Numbered from the stretch's first letter, positions 54,801 through 62,929 are shown. The stretch: DNA of 64,000 nucleotides from Candidatus Hydrogenedentota bacterium (GCA_016182605.1 JACPGE010000062.1:1-64000), one strand, 5' to 3'. Program-made: numbers and translations. Notes: generated by a model not told the origin, from the sequence alone.

Positions 54801-54838
54801 TGGATGCGGCGCAGGCTGATGACGGGGCCGGCAAGTAG
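48836..54838 (+). CDS. Dimodular nonribosomal peptide synthetase (A-T-C-A-T-TE)
   Basis: A 2000-residue enzyme that would join two amino acids and release the product through its thioesterase. Domains: A1 (1-530; YTSGSTGTPKG at about 164), T1 (phosphopantetheine Ser565 in GGHS), C (625-1060; HHIVFDG, H758-G764). Then A2 (1080-1560; YTSGSTGVPKG from Y1233), T2 (Ser1630 in GGYS) and TE (1680-1990; GYSFGG with Ser1772, Asp1799, His1969). By hand alignment A1's specificity positions read D-M-W-N-T-G-K-V-H-K, near the threonine code (7 of 10). A2 reads D-A-F-F-M-G-G-T-F-K, near valine/isoleucine codes. These are predictions only. No phosphopantetheinyl transferase or tailoring gene is in the window. 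Confidence 0.95.
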   Translation: MAPVSHLDLADPARCLHQRFETWADRTPDRTALRFQGRQIAYADLDAQANRLAHLLVAKGVVKETLVGLCLDRSEQTLVAILAVLKARGAYVPLDPVYPEERIQLILQDAGCPVVITQRALRDKLGHIHTAQVLVLEEIAAELDAQSESNLNLPADPQDLAYVIYTSGSTGTPKGVLITHHNVMRLMDQCAPWYQFNDTDVWPLFHSYAFDMSVWEIWGAFMYGGVLVVVGYQESRSPAEFYALLVREGVTMLNQTPSAFHQIVEYEKQLPPDRYVHSLRFVTFGGEILDFPGLRPWLERHGDQHPVLVNKYGITETTVHNTYRPVRMEDCYDGAPSLIGVPIPDLQIYVLDSEMREVGVNETGEIYVGGPGLGRGYLNRAELTAERFLQNPFDPSGAGRLYKSGDLVCRLPNGELACRGRIDHQIKIRGFRVELGEIESVIGACPEVQKVSVEARNGGGDVFLIAYYSAAGTVPPQKLREHVSRKLPPYMVPGRFQQVERFPLTPNGKIDRKALAAMMADRVESGTLPTSSNPTEKALIGCWAELLPVSTFGLDDSFFDLGGHSLSATRLMFLVQERLGIDMPWTCVFGRPTIRLLAAHLEELRKNRAALPVLPPLVRVPRSGPPPLSLPQQRLWYLDKFEPGQAVYNTAFVIHIQGPLDVRSLESSLNGIVARHEVLRTTFSEEQGTPFQIIAPVAPFTLPVQNLGEFPAFQRGGEALRAIAAEAELPYDLAAGPLRRFTLYALEENRHILGAHFHHIVFDGLSLGVFLRELAARYDAVRNGGSAPGELPIQYADFACYQQQCLELGVWNEDLAYWRTQLPDGVPALDLPVDLPRAAAQRHDGGNLTRRLSRTLSHELRALSRNAQVTINTTLLTAWKVLLYRYTGQTDIAAGAAVAGRDRAGLDGLIGFFVNTVVLRSDLGGGPSFADLLVREHTAAMAAYAHGGLPFERMIAGIRPDRNASQPAMLQVMFAGQDSPIEGMECGGLSYSAEEYFNKTAKFELTLFFFDREDGLTLLLEYNTGLFLESTALRMLDHLETLLQAAAAHPEHSIDRLPLLAASESQRILHEWSGAPSPFPREQPLAALFEAQAAKAPDACAISMEGRATTYASLNASANRLAHYLVRNGVKPGDLVGVCMERSPGMVAAVLAILKAGGAYVPLDPDAPGKRIQTMVEDSAIRLVLTGQQWQACLSGCNVEMLDLQAENGDIDKESPENLPVNANGESLAYVLYTSGSTGVPKGVCIPQRAVARLVLNTGYCQLGPDSRVAHLSNVAFDAATFELWGPLLNGGRIVVIEKHVAIAPADLASALRKEGITALFVTAALFNRLIGVRPDIFASVETVMTGGEALDPHWIRAALNGGGAPARLLNGYGPTETTTFATWHLIDHVAGNARAIPIGRPIANTRVYVLDKCLQPVPVGVPGELYIGGDGVALGYLNRPALNAERFIENPFVPGGGRLYRTGDLVRWLPDGAIDFLGRLDNQIKLRGFRIELGEIETVLLRHGAVQEAAVLVREGDAEDRRLVAYVVAKEGATLTRQELIDSASERLPGYMVPRHIVMLDHLPLNRNGKLDRALLPNPLLTQPIMHHSREERTADTSLERAIAGTWARFLGVEDLKATDNFFELGGYSLMAIRVATVLSERLGCEVPLRELFEYRTPAQLAARIQILMANGGQADAPARDLSKRLQIRLVTLQKGRRKPFFCITGAGDVAGSYGPLVSHLDPDQPFHGFPDPQLDVTYDVFPTVEELAVHYIAAIKSVQPQGPYLLGGYSFGGMVSFEMSRQLIAAGEQVGLLVMIDTNAFPERLKVQRWSPQAWPILFNKVRVRMLMVYHTFPNILGYVRDIGRLLLSGGAPEVEGCSRPTAKEYLRWIWHDISNQYFMKQAGFVKPRFADARLSMIYQPWVRRVTNTMSSSIAAMQVYKMQPVDVRVTLMRVAHDPWRGARRDPTLGWGRFATRGVDVHVVDGNHMVLLQQPFVKSLARELQTCLDAAQADDGAGK

Positions 54839-54840
54839 AC

Positions 54841-56085
54841 ATGGGCGCCGCAAAGGCAACCCCTGGGCGCCGCTACGGGTCGATCGCATTCGTCTTGACT
54901 GCCGCACTCAACGTGTTGTACATGGGCAACATCAAGAACCGGGACCATTTCATTCAGGATTACGACACGCGATTCTGGTATACGGCGGGGCAATGCTGGC
55001 TTGCGGGCGAGTCGCCCTACAACTACACGGCATTTACAGAGACCTGGACTGCGCACTACGGCAAGCCCCCCCGGGATGGCGCCTCCTTCGTTTATCCGCC
55101 GATTATGGCGCTCATTTCAGTACCGTTGGCGCTATTGCCCTGGCCCAGGGCGGCCCACCTCTTCCGCCTCTTGAACCTCCTTGCATACACCGCGGCTCTC
55201 TATGGCATTTGGCGGCTCTTCCGGAAGAGCCTGCCGCCTGGCGCCTTCTGGGCGCTTGCGGCGGCCACGGGTTTCCTGGCCTCCGTCACCCAAACGATGG
55301 TACAAGGCCAGATTGCCCTCCTGGCGCTGCTGGCCATCGTGCTCGTGCTGACCGGCTGGCGGGAGCGGCGCTTCTGGCTCTACCTGGCGGGTTTCCTGCT
55401 CGCGGCCATCAAACCCCAGCTAACCCTGCTCTTTCTCGCCTATACCGTGATGATGGGCGGCGTTGCGTACGGAATCGTTGCGGGCGCCGTTACGGCCACG
55501 ATCGCCACCGGGGTGTTTTTTCTGTGGCCTGTTTCTCAGGAGGCGTTGCGCCTGACGCTCTCCCACCACACGGCCATCCGCATGAACCATCCTGCGGGAT
55601 ATGACAGCGTCCCTGCGTTGATCGGGGAGACACCCCTCGGGAATGCGGCGATGCTCGGAGGGGTTCTCGCGGGCCTGGCCTGCACTGCCTGGATCGGTTG
55701 GCGCTATCGGGTTGGGCACGGCGTGGAGGCGCCAAGTCTGCCTGCGTTGCAACACCATGTACTTGCCCTCGTTGCGCTCACGATCGCGTTCCTGCCGGCA
55801 CATCGATACGACTTGGCGGTGCACGCGCTCTTTGTACTGGCCCTGGTATCTCTCAGGAGTGTTCTGGCGCAGGCCGGTTTGTTGCTTCTGGTGTTGCTTC
55901 ATGGGCGCATTTACAGTGTGGGCGGCATTCTGCACAAGATCGCCGGTGCGCCCACGGCCATCGACCACGACTACTGGTCGGGTCACGCTTCCAGCATGCT
56001 GTCTGGCGTCACGCTGGTGCTGGTGCTGGGAATTCTGTGGCGGCAGCGCGAGACGGGAAGCAGCGCGGGCACGGTGCGCCCGTAA
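54841..56085 (+). CDS. GT87/DUF2029-like membrane glycosyltransferase
   Basis: A 414-residue membrane protein with about 10 helices. The start is 2 nt after the NRPS stop (TAG ac ATG), so translation is probably coupled. Family cues are the first-loop DYDTRFWYTAGQCWLAGESPYN and FVYPPIMALISVPLALLP, resembling DUF2029/GT87 mannosyltransferases, which use polyprenol-phosphate sugars. The catalytic aspartate is probably the D in QDYDTRF. Whether it glycosylates the NRPS product is unproven; genome position is the only hint. Confidence 0.75.
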   Translation: MGAAKATPGRRYGSIAFVLTAALNVLYMGNIKNRDHFIQDYDTRFWYTAGQCWLAGESPYNYTAFTETWTAHYGKPPRDGASFVYPPIMALISVPLALLPWPRAAHLFRLLNLLAYTAALYGIWRLFRKSLPPGAFWALAAATGFLASVTQTMVQGQIALLALLAIVLVLTGWRERRFWLYLAGFLLAAIKPQLTLLFLAYTVMMGGVAYGIVAGAVTATIATGVFFLWPVSQEALRLTLSHHTAIRMNHPAGYDSVPALIGETPLGNAAMLGGVLAGLACTAWIGWRYRVGHGVEAPSLPALQHHVLALVALTIAFLPAHRYDLAVHALFVLALVSLRSVLAQAGLLLLVLLHGRIYSVGGILHKIAGAPTAIDHDYWSGHASSMLSGVTLVLVLGILWRQRETGSSAGTVRP

Positions 56086-56097
56086 TCCCAGCCTGGG

Positions 56098-57063
56098 TCA
56101 CAGTAAGCCGTGGTGACTATTTTCCTTCACCAATTGATCGTCATTTACGATGGGAAAGCTGCCCGGGTAGGTGAAAAATGCGGCGTGACCGTCCATAAAC
56201 AGCACATTGCTGCCGCCAGGAACATGGTTGAACCCCATGTTTCCATTCGTGTTGTCGGTGAATTCGTTGCTGCCAAAGGTGTCCCAGGCCACGGGCAAGG
56301 TACTTGCCGCCGCCGCGGATGCAGCCGGGTTGTTGATGTCCGTGATGAAGAAGCGTTCGATGCCCATGCGGATGCGGCGCACGGTATCGCCGCCGCCGGT
56401 GCCTGTGGCGAGCGGGGGGGCCGGCACCCATGGGGGCCATGCGCCGCCCGTGATATCCAAGTCCATCGAGAAATCCTTGACGCGCACGGTGCCCACCCCG
56501 TCGATATCCACCTCAGTCACCACGGCATTGATGGCTGTGGCGCCCCAAATGCCATAGAACTCCGCAATATTGTTCATGACATAGCCTTTGTAGGCATAGG
56601 AACGCGCCAATTCCGCACAGACGAAATAGTCGTGAGAGATCGCATCATTCAAGGCGAGGGCCTCGTCTTTCCAAGTCTCGAAGTTTCCGCCGTCTGCCGG
56701 CACCCGGGCAAGCACGCTGGACCAGCCGGGATCGGCCTTCGGATCGGAAGGGCACAGGGCTACCCCGAGATCGCTGAGGTATTCGGGATAGACGGCGGCT
56801 GCGGAGGGCCCACTGAAGAGCGGGCTGGATCGCGTGTCGGGCCGCACGCTGCCATAGGGGGCCATGGGCGGAAAGCCCTCGCCCCGGGACTCCCCGGCAT
56901 ACATCGTAAAGACGATGCCAAACTGTTTCAGGTTGTTCTGACAACTGGCGCGCCGGGAGGCCTCCCGTGCCCGTGCCAGGGCGGGCAGCAGGATCGCCGC
57001 CAGCAGGCCAATGATGGCGATAACCACCAGCAGTTCGATGAGGGTGAATCCACGGCTTCGCAT
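56098..57063 (-). CDS. DUF1559-type pseudopilin-like protein
   Basis: A 321-residue protein with a prepilin leader (RSRG, cleavage before [22 protein letters not shown]) and the DUF1559 phrase [20 protein letters not shown]. It also has the C-terminal [15 protein letters not shown]. Such proteins are multiplied in Planctomycetes-like genomes; their function is not established. AGGAG lies 7 nt before the ATG. It is convergent with the GT87 gene. Confidence 0.92.
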   Translation of the reverse strand: MRSRGFTLIELLVVIAIIGLLAAILLPALARAREASRRASCQNNLKQFGIVFTMYAGESRGEGFPPMAPYGSVRPDTRSSPLFSGPSAAAVYPEYLSDLGVALCPSDPKADPGWSSVLARVPADGGNFETWKDEALALNDAISHDYFVCAELARSYAYKGYVMNNIAEFYGIWGATAINAVVTEVDIDGVGTVRVKDFSMDLDITGGAWPPWVPAPPLATGTGGGDTVRRIRMGIERFFITDINNPAASAAAASTLPVAWDTFGSNEFTDNTNGNMGFNHVPGGSNVLFMDGHAAFFTYPGSFPIVNDDQLVKENSHHGLL

Positions 57064-57181
57064 AGCGGCTCCTGTGCCCCGGGGCTGGAAATACTATAGC
57101 AGAGTCTCCCCGGGAAATTCCGCCGGCGCGGTCCCCCGTCGAATGGACGCCATCGCCGGGAAGGGAGGGGGCTGGGCACGC

Positions 57182-57880
57182 TCAGGCGGGTTTGTCCTGG
57201 CGCGGGTGGGCCCCATGCACATAATCCTCCACACGGTGGCGCACGATCTCGCCGTGGGCCATGTAGATCACGTCTTCGGCAATGTTGGTGGCCAAATCGG
57301 CGATCCGCTCCAAGTGGCGCGATATGCTGAGAATGTGGATGAAGGCGTCCAGATCCTCCGGATGCTTCCGGATCGCGTCTTGCACCTGGATGTACATCTT
57401 GCGGTTGATATTGTCCACGATGTCATCCGCGATGCACACCTGGCGCGCCATGCTCACATCCGCATTCACCAGCGCGTCGAGGCTGAGCTTCAGCATGTTC
57501 TCCGTCTCTTCCGACATCCGGCGGAAATCGAATTCGACCGTTACCGGACTGCGGCTGCCCAGAAAGGTGGCCCGCTCCGCGATATTGACCGCAATGTCCC
57601 CCACCCGTTCCAGGTCGTTGTTTATCTTGAGCACGGCAACGATAAGGCGCAAATCCGCGGCGACGGGCTGATAGAGGGCAAGCACCTTGAGGCACTCTTC
57701 CTCGATATCGACCTCCATGAAGTCAATTTCGATATCCAGATCGATGACCCGCTGCGCCAGTTCCAGATCGCGGTTCTCCAGCGAGCGCACTGCATCGTGC
57801 AAGGTCTCTTCGACACGCGTGCCGAGGATGAGCACCTTCTTCTTCAGCTTTTCCAATTCGCGAAAGATGTGTCCCGACAT
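57182..57880 (-). CDS. phoU: Phosphate-signalling protein PhoU
   Basis: A 232-residue helical protein that links the Pst transporter to PhoR and damps phosphate signalling. Both PhoU repeats are visible; metal-binding residues appear in DLDIEIDFMEVDIEEEC and IADDIVDNINRKMY, and RVGDIAVNIAERA and RIADLATNIAED are the family's E/DxxxD cluster. TAAGGG precedes the ATG. It follows pstB by 9 nt on the same strand. Confidence 0.95.
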   Translation of the reverse strand: MSGHIFRELEKLKKKVLILGTRVEETLHDAVRSLENRDLELAQRVIDLDIEIDFMEVDIEEECLKVLALYQPVAADLRLIVAVLKINNDLERVGDIAVNIAERATFLGSRSPVTVEFDFRRMSEETENMLKLSLDALVNADVSMARQVCIADDIVDNINRKMYIQVQDAIRKHPEDLDAFIHILSISRHLERIADLATNIAEDVIYMAHGEIVRHRVEDYVHGAHPRQDKPA

Positions 57881-57889
57881 GTATGGCCC

Positions 57890-58750
57890 TTATCCGAATC
57901 GCCCGGTAATGTAGTCTTCGGTCTGCTTCTTCTCCGGCGCGATGAAGATCTTTTCGGTTTGCCCAAATTCCACCAGATAGCCTTCATACATGAAGCCGGT
58001 CCAGTCGGAGACCCGGCTCGCCTGCTGCATGTTGTGCGTAACAATAACGATTGTGTAGTCACTGCGCAACTCGTCGAGCAGGTCTTCGATGCGCGCCGTG
58101 GAGCGCGGGTCCAGCGCCGACGTCGGTTCATCCATGAGCAGGATCTCCGGCCCGACGGCCAGCGCGCGCGCAATGCACAGGCGCTGCTGTTGCCCGCCGG
58201 AGAGCGACATCGCGTTTTCGCGCAGGCGATCCTTCACCTCATCCCACAGCGCCGCCCGTTGAAGGCTCTTTTCCACCGTTTCTTCAATCGAGTTGCGGTT
58301 GCTCTCCCCGTGTATGCGCAGGCCAAAAGCCACATTCTCAAAGATCGACTTGGGAAAGGGGTTGGGCTTCTGGAACACCATACCCACCCGCTTCCGCAGC
58401 AAATCCACGTGGACCGCTTTGCTGTAGATGTCCACATCGTCAATAGCGACGGTACCGGTCACCCGCACCGCGGGAATAATGTCGTTCATGCGGTTCAAAG
58501 TCCGCAACAAGGTCGATTTGCCGCAACCCGAGGGCCCTATCAGAGCCGTTATTTCCCCCGCCGGCATGCTCATGTCCACATCAAAGAGCGCGCGTGTCTG
58601 CCCATAATACAGACTCAGATTCTCTATCCGGATCTTGGGCTCGAAATCGAAGGCCGGTTTCGCCTTGGGGCGCTCCGATGTGGCTTTCACTCCGCCTGCC
58701 GGTTTCTGGGGCGTCACATGCGATTCTTCTGTCGTGACCGGATCTGTCAT
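57890..58750 (-). CDS. pstB: Phosphate ABC transporter ATPase PstB
   Basis: ATPase of the high-affinity phosphate uptake system, 286 residues. Walker [10 protein letters not shown], signature LSGGQQQR, and Walker [13 protein letters not shown] are intact; [20 protein letters not shown] is typical of PstB. The ATG at 58750 (SD CAGGA) is preferred; another at 58792 would add 14 residues. The N-terminal 35 residues are variable. pstS, pstC and pstA are not in this window, so the permease must be encoded elsewhere. phoU follows directly. A candidate Pho box is upstream (59021-59038). Confidence 0.95.
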   Translation of the reverse strand: MTDPVTTEESHVTPQKPAGGVKATSERPKAKPAFDFEPKIRIENLSLYYGQTRALFDVDMSMPAGEITALIGPSGCGKSTLLRTLNRMNDIIPAVRVTGTVAIDDVDIYSKAVHVDLLRKRVGMVFQKPNPFPKSIFENVAFGLRIHGESNRNSIEETVEKSLQRAALWDEVKDRLRENAMSLSGGQQQRLCIARALAVGPEILLMDEPTSALDPRSTARIEDLLDELRSDYTIVIVTHNMQQASRVSDWTGFMYEGYLVEFGQTEKIFIAPEKKQTEDYITGRFG

Positions 58751-59094
58751 CGATTCAATTCCTGCCTGCGCTGTCGGATAGTGGAGTTGCATGTCATCTT
58801 GCTGCCGGTTCGGTTGAGCATTGGCCTCGACTTGGCCTGCGGGACCCTCGTCGGGCGCTGATGGCGCGCGCCATGCGATGAGTAGTCAAGCCACCGTTTG
58901 CCCAAGTTGTCCCGCTGCGCCACGACTTGCGGCGACGGACCGGATCACAGGGAAGGCCTCTCGTCTACAAGGCTGCACCCACAATGATTCATTCGACGCC
59001 AAGGTTATGGTAGCGCGGCAATGTTAGGCATGCGTTAGGTTTTGCCGTGAATTGGGGTGAGTTTGCCGGGCACTTCGCAAGTTCAGGGCAATTG
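58751..59094. other. Intergenic region between phoR and pstB
   Basis: About 340 nt with no supportable gene; the 68-codon plus-strand frame at 58821 has no family match. The Pho box and a -10-like TACCAT (minus strand, 59012-59007) lie here. Confidence 0.6.
59021..59038 (-). promoter_or_regulatory. Candidate Pho box upstream of pstB
   Basis: On the minus strand CTAACGC (59038-59032), four bases, CTAACAT (59027-59021): an imperfect 7-bp direct repeat with 11-bp period. A -10-like TACCAT follows 8 bases further (59012-59007), where PhoB-activated promoters have it. It is related to the phoB copy at 61728-61745. Confidence 0.65.
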
Positions 59095-60888
59095 TTAACC
59101 TACGGCGAGATCCTCGGACATTTTGGGCAAATAGAGACTGAAGGTGCTGCCCTCGTTTATCGCACTTTTAACATTGATGCGCCCATGATGCGCGTGCGCA
59201 ATGTGCTTGACAATAGCCAAGCCCAACCCGGTACCCCCCAAGTTCCGGCTGCGCGCCTTGTCCACCCGGTAAAAACGCTCAAAAAGCCGGGGAATGTGCT
59301 CTTTGGGGATGCCGCAACCCTCATCCCGAACGGAAATTACCAGATGCTTCGTGGTCTCATGGGCTTCGATATACACGGTCTTTCCGGGGTCACTGTACTT
59401 AATCGCGTTGTCGATCAGGTTGACGAGGCCCTGTTCGAGCAAGGCGGCGTTGATCCTGCCCAAGAGGGTGATGTCGCAATTGGTATCCAAGGTCATACTC
59501 TTTTGCCCGGCCGTGGATTTGCACAGGAGGACGGCCGCATCCACAACTTCCCGGATCGATCCGGTCTTGAGCATGTTTTCCGTGTTTTCGTTGTTTTGCT
59601 CGATCCGGGAAAGCGTGAGCAAGTCCTCGATAATGGCATTGAGCCGGTCTGCCTGCTTGGAAACAATGCGGAGGAAGCGCTCCGCATCCTCGGGGGACTG
59701 GAGGGCGCCGTCGAGCAGGGTTTCCACGAATCCCTTGATCGACGTGATCGGCGTTTTGAGTTCGTGCGAGACGTTTGCGACAAAATCGCGCCGGACGGTT
59801 TCCAGCCGGCGCAGGTGGGTCACGTCATTGAGCACCACGACGGCCCCAATCACCGCCCCGCTTTCATCGCGCAGGCGGGTGCCTGTTGCCTGTATGTCGC
59901 GATCGCCATTGTTGTGAATGATGAGATCCTCGGTGATGGGCTTGGTGCTCTGAAGGGCCCGCGCCACGAAGCCCTGCAAGGCCGTGGTGCGAATCACCAT
60001 TTCCAGGCTCTGGTTCTGCACCTTTTCCGCATTCACCCCGAACATCTGGGCGCCGGCCTTGTTAATGCTCAGAATACGGTCCGACTTGTCGACGGCTATC
60101 ACGCACTCCACCATGCTCGAAAGCACCGCCTCCTGCTCATTGCGCTGTTGCACAATGGCGCGGATGCGGTTGTCCAACTGGGAAGCCATTTCGTTCATGG
60201 CCTCGGCGAGCCCCGCGATCTCCTCCGCATTGGGAATGGGCAGGCGTTTCTCCAGGTCTCCCAGGGCAAAGCGCTGCGCCCCGGTCTTGAGCAATTGGAT
60301 GGGGCGCACGATGCGATTGGCCATGAGCCAGCTCATGATCGTTGCGGCGGTCAGTACTATGGCGGCCACCCAAGCGAAATTCAGAACGAAGCGGTTCAGG
60401 GTCTCATCAATCGTCATGAGGTCCACGGAGGTGCGGATAATCCCCGCAATCTTGGCGTCGGCGAAAACCGGGATAGCCACATACATCATGCGTCTGCCCA
60501 GCGTCTCGCTGTAACGCAGCACCGGCGTGCTCTGGCCCTTCAGGGCGGCCTGAATCTCCGGACGATTCTGGTAGTTTGCCATCAAGGCCGGATCTTCCTC
60601 GGAATCCCCCACAATGCGCCCGTCGGGAAGGGAAACGCTGATGCGCGTCCGGGACTCGCTGCCCAGCTTCTTGCAAAGAACGTCCAGCGCCCCAAAATCT
60701 TCCGGCGTCATCAAAGGCATGAGCGTTGGCGTCAAGAGGCGCGCGCGGGCCTCCAAGTCAACAGCCAAATGGTCTTCGTACTGGATCCGGGCAGCGCGGG
60801 ACATCATCACCAGCATGGCCACGAGGGACAGGAACGTAATCAGCAGGTAGGTGGGGAAGAGCTGCCAAATGAGTCTTTTGCGGGACAA
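59095..60888 (-). CDS. phoR: Phosphate sensor histidine kinase PhoR
   Basis: A 597-residue membrane kinase that phosphorylates PhoB. Helix 1 (residues 9-29), a periplasmic sensor region and helix 2 (about 168-195) come first. They are followed by HAMP, a PAS domain (250-350), the phospho-accepting His375 in VSHELKTPITSIKGF, and the ATPase (NAIKY, DEGCGIP, GTGLGLAIVKHIA). TTG at 60888 is the start; it is 3 nt from the phoB stop, and AGGAG lies before it. Confidence 0.94.
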   Translation of the reverse strand: MSRKRLIWQLFPTYLLITFLSLVAMLVMMSRAARIQYEDHLAVDLEARARLLTPTLMPLMTPEDFGALDVLCKKLGSESRTRISVSLPDGRIVGDSEEDPALMANYQNRPEIQAALKGQSTPVLRYSETLGRRMMYVAIPVFADAKIAGIIRTSVDLMTIDETLNRFVLNFAWVAAIVLTAATIMSWLMANRIVRPIQLLKTGAQRFALGDLEKRLPIPNAEEIAGLAEAMNEMASQLDNRIRAIVQQRNEQEAVLSSMVECVIAVDKSDRILSINKAGAQMFGVNAEKVQNQSLEMVIRTTALQGFVARALQSTKPITEDLIIHNNGDRDIQATGTRLRDESGAVIGAVVVLNDVTHLRRLETVRRDFVANVSHELKTPITSIKGFVETLLDGALQSPEDAERFLRIVSKQADRLNAIIEDLLTLSRIEQNNENTENMLKTGSIREVVDAAVLLCKSTAGQKSMTLDTNCDITLLGRINAALLEQGLVNLIDNAIKYSDPGKTVYIEAHETTKHLVISVRDEGCGIPKEHIPRLFERFYRVDKARSRNLGGTGLGLAIVKHIAHAHHGRINVKSAINEGSTFSLYLPKMSEDLAVG

Positions 60889-60891
60889 GGT

Positions 60892-61581
60892 CTACTTCTC
60901 CTGAAACCGGTAGCCCACGCCGCGAACCGTATTGATCAATTTTCCAGCCTCGCCCAGTTTCTTGCGCAACCCTACAATCTGCACATCGACGGAGCGCTCC
61001 GTCACGGCATAGTCCGTGCCATGCACCGCATCCACAATCTGGTATCGCGTGAATACCCAGCCCGGGCGCCGTGCAAGAAAGTGCAAAACCTGAAATTCGG
61101 TGTGGGTCAGCTCAACCCGTTCGCCGCCCACCAGCACCTCGTGCCGGCCGGGATGGATCGCCAAATCGTGGATACGGATAGAATCGTCGTCCCGGATTTC
61201 GGGCTGGCTGCGCCGCCGGAGCACCGCCCGCACCCGTGCCAATAGAATACGGGGACTGAAGGGTTTCGTTACATAATCGTCCGCCCCCAGTTCCAATCCG
61301 GTGACAATATCGGCCTCTTCCCCCTTTGCAGTCAGCATGAGGATGGGCAATTGGTTCATGGTTTCGCTGGCCCGGATCCGCTTGCAGACCTCCAAACCGT
61401 CAATCTCCGGCAGCATCAGATCCAGAATGAGCAGGTCCGGAAGATGTTTCTGCAGCGCCTTCAGACCGGCTTCACCGCTCTCCGCAAGGGTGACTTGGTA
61501 GCCCTCCCGCGCCAAGTTATACCGGACAAGCTCCAAGATGTCTTCGTCATCTTCGACCACAAGTATTTGCTGGTTAGGCAT
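60892..61581 (-). CDS. phoB: Phosphate response regulator PhoB
   Basis: A 229-residue OmpR-class regulator. The receiver has ILVVEDDED, phospho-acceptor Asp54 (LLILDLMLPEIDG), and lysine in YVTKPFSP; the C-terminal winged-helix reads ELTHTEFQVLHFLARRPGWVF and ERSVDVQIVGLRKKLG. ATG at 61581 begins MPNQQILVVED; upstream codons to 61626 are not needed. The candidate Pho box at 61728-61745 lies about 145 nt upstream. Confidence 0.95.
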   Translation of the reverse strand: MPNQQILVVEDDEDILELVRYNLAREGYQVTLAESGEAGLKALQKHLPDLLILDLMLPEIDGLEVCKRIRASETMNQLPILMLTAKGEEADIVTGLELGADDYVTKPFSPRILLARVRAVLRRRSQPEIRDDDSIRIHDLAIHPGRHEVLVGGERVELTHTEFQVLHFLARRPGWVFTRYQIVDAVHGTDYAVTERSVDVQIVGLRKKLGEAGKLINTVRGVGYRFQEK

Positions 61582-61727
61582 ACCGTCCACTTTCCCCAAG
61601 CGGCCTGGGTGAGGCCCTATTGGCACACCCGCCCGCCTGCTCCATCATACCGCAATATTAACAAAGCACGGTACCGGGCGCGGCGGCCCTGGAAATACTC
61701 ATGCCTGGCTAATAGTCTGCCTGAAAC

Positions 61728-61745
61728 CCGTTAGCCACGCGTTAG
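61728..61745 (-). promoter_or_regulatory. Candidate Pho box upstream of phoB
   Basis: On the minus strand CTAACGC (61745-61739), GTGG, CTAACGG (61734-61728): a 7-bp direct repeat with 6 of 7 identical bases and an 11-bp period. A -10-like GACTAT follows 10 bases further (61717-61712). Autoregulation of phoBR is usual in other bacteria. Confidence 0.7.
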
Positions 61746-61851
61746 AATTGATGCAATTCACCATGAGCGGACCGTCTGGCATGAAGGCAGGCGCGGAAGG
61801 CAGTTCCGGAACTCTGGCTTCCGGATCGCATGCCCGCCGGAAACATGCGGT

Positions 61852-62706
61852 TCACCGGAAATAGTATTTCCAGCCAAACGTGAAGGAGGCACTGTTGAAA
61901 TCGCCGGTTTCCCCCTCGAAGAAATTGTAGCCCCCATTCATCGTAAAGACACTGCGTTGCGTCAAGGGCACATCGAGACCGCCGTTGAAATTAACGCTCC
62001 ACAGGTCCCAAGAGTCTTTCAGCCTCAGGCTCACCAGGGGTATCACCGGCTGGAAGCCCACCTTTACCTTGGCGGTGAAGAATGCGTGGGTCCAGGTCGC
62101 CCGAACGCCCAAACTCGGCCGGGCGGCCTGGAGGCGCTCCAGCCACCCCTCATAATGCTGCTTGCGCGGCATGCCCAAGGGGAAATAATCCAAACCAAGC
62201 CCCACGAACCCGGCGCCGCGCTTAATCTCGAAATCCGTGTGGAGCGGCAGCAGAATGATGCTCGGATCATTCTGTTCGGTGCGCACCTTGCCCGCGCTGT
62301 AGCCGCCCTGAACGAAGGCGGAGAAGTGCTTGCCCAAAGTATAGCCGACACCGAAATGGGGCGGCCACAGAAGGTGCCGATCCCGGAGATCCGAAATGAT
62401 GGTGACGCGGTCGTAGCCCGGGGAGAGCAACTTCATGGCGGGATCGAAATATTCTCGAATGAGCCGCTCACTCTCCAATTTTGGGTAAACGTTGACGCCG
62501 GCGAGCAAGATGAACCACCGTGAATCTTCGGTCACTTTCCCGATTTCCGGCACTATCGCACCCGATTCCGCCGCATGCTGGCCCAGGCGGAGCGCTGACA
62601 TGGGCATGGGGGGGAGAGCATCTGCCCGGGCCAGGAACGCCACGGCGGCCCAGATGAATGCGGCGCCCAGAATGAACCGCCCACAGCTTCGTCTGCAATC
62701 GCGCAT
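61852..62706 (-). CDS. Probable outer-membrane beta-barrel protein, unknown
   Basis: A 284-residue exported protein; signal from Met at 62706 (FILGAAFIWAAVAFLARADA). The body has alternating beta strands with aromatic girdles (HFGVGYTLGKHFSAFVQGGYSAG, then GVRATWTHAFFTAKVKVGFQP). Its C-terminus, SASFTFGWKYYFR, is like the closing strand of outer-membrane porins, though the last residue is Arg, not an aromatic one. No family recognised. It lies upstream of phoB on the same strand. Confidence 0.7.
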   Translation of the reverse strand: MRDCRRSCGRFILGAAFIWAAVAFLARADALPPMPMSALRLGQHAAESGAIVPEIGKVTEDSRWFILLAGVNVYPKLESERLIREYFDPAMKLLSPGYDRVTIISDLRDRHLLWPPHFGVGYTLGKHFSAFVQGGYSAGKVRTEQNDPSIILLPLHTDFEIKRGAGFVGLGLDYFPLGMPRKQHYEGWLERLQAARPSLGVRATWTHAFFTAKVKVGFQPVIPLVSLRLKDSWDLWSVNFNGGLDVPLTQRSVFTMNGGYNFFEGETGDFNSASFTFGWKYYFR

Positions 62707-62929
62707 CATATTCCAAGGGTTGCCCCACCGTGTCCAACACGCTGGAGAGATTGTCGTCTTCCGGTCTTCTCTGGCCCGGCCACGCGCCGGGACTTGCAGA
62801 GCATAGCCGAATGGCCCTTGCAGGGCAAGCCGTTGCTTCGCCATCACTTGCGTTTCAAAGTTCAGGCGTTTGGCGTACCGGATTGTGGTACACTATTCTC
62901 AACCCGTTGCTGTCAGGGAGGGCAGGTTT

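Noticed and set aside
59047-61245. 732-codon plus-strand frame antisense to phoR and phoB
   Set aside because: Shadow of a kinase and regulator with complete conserved motifs on the other strand; no RBS or family match.
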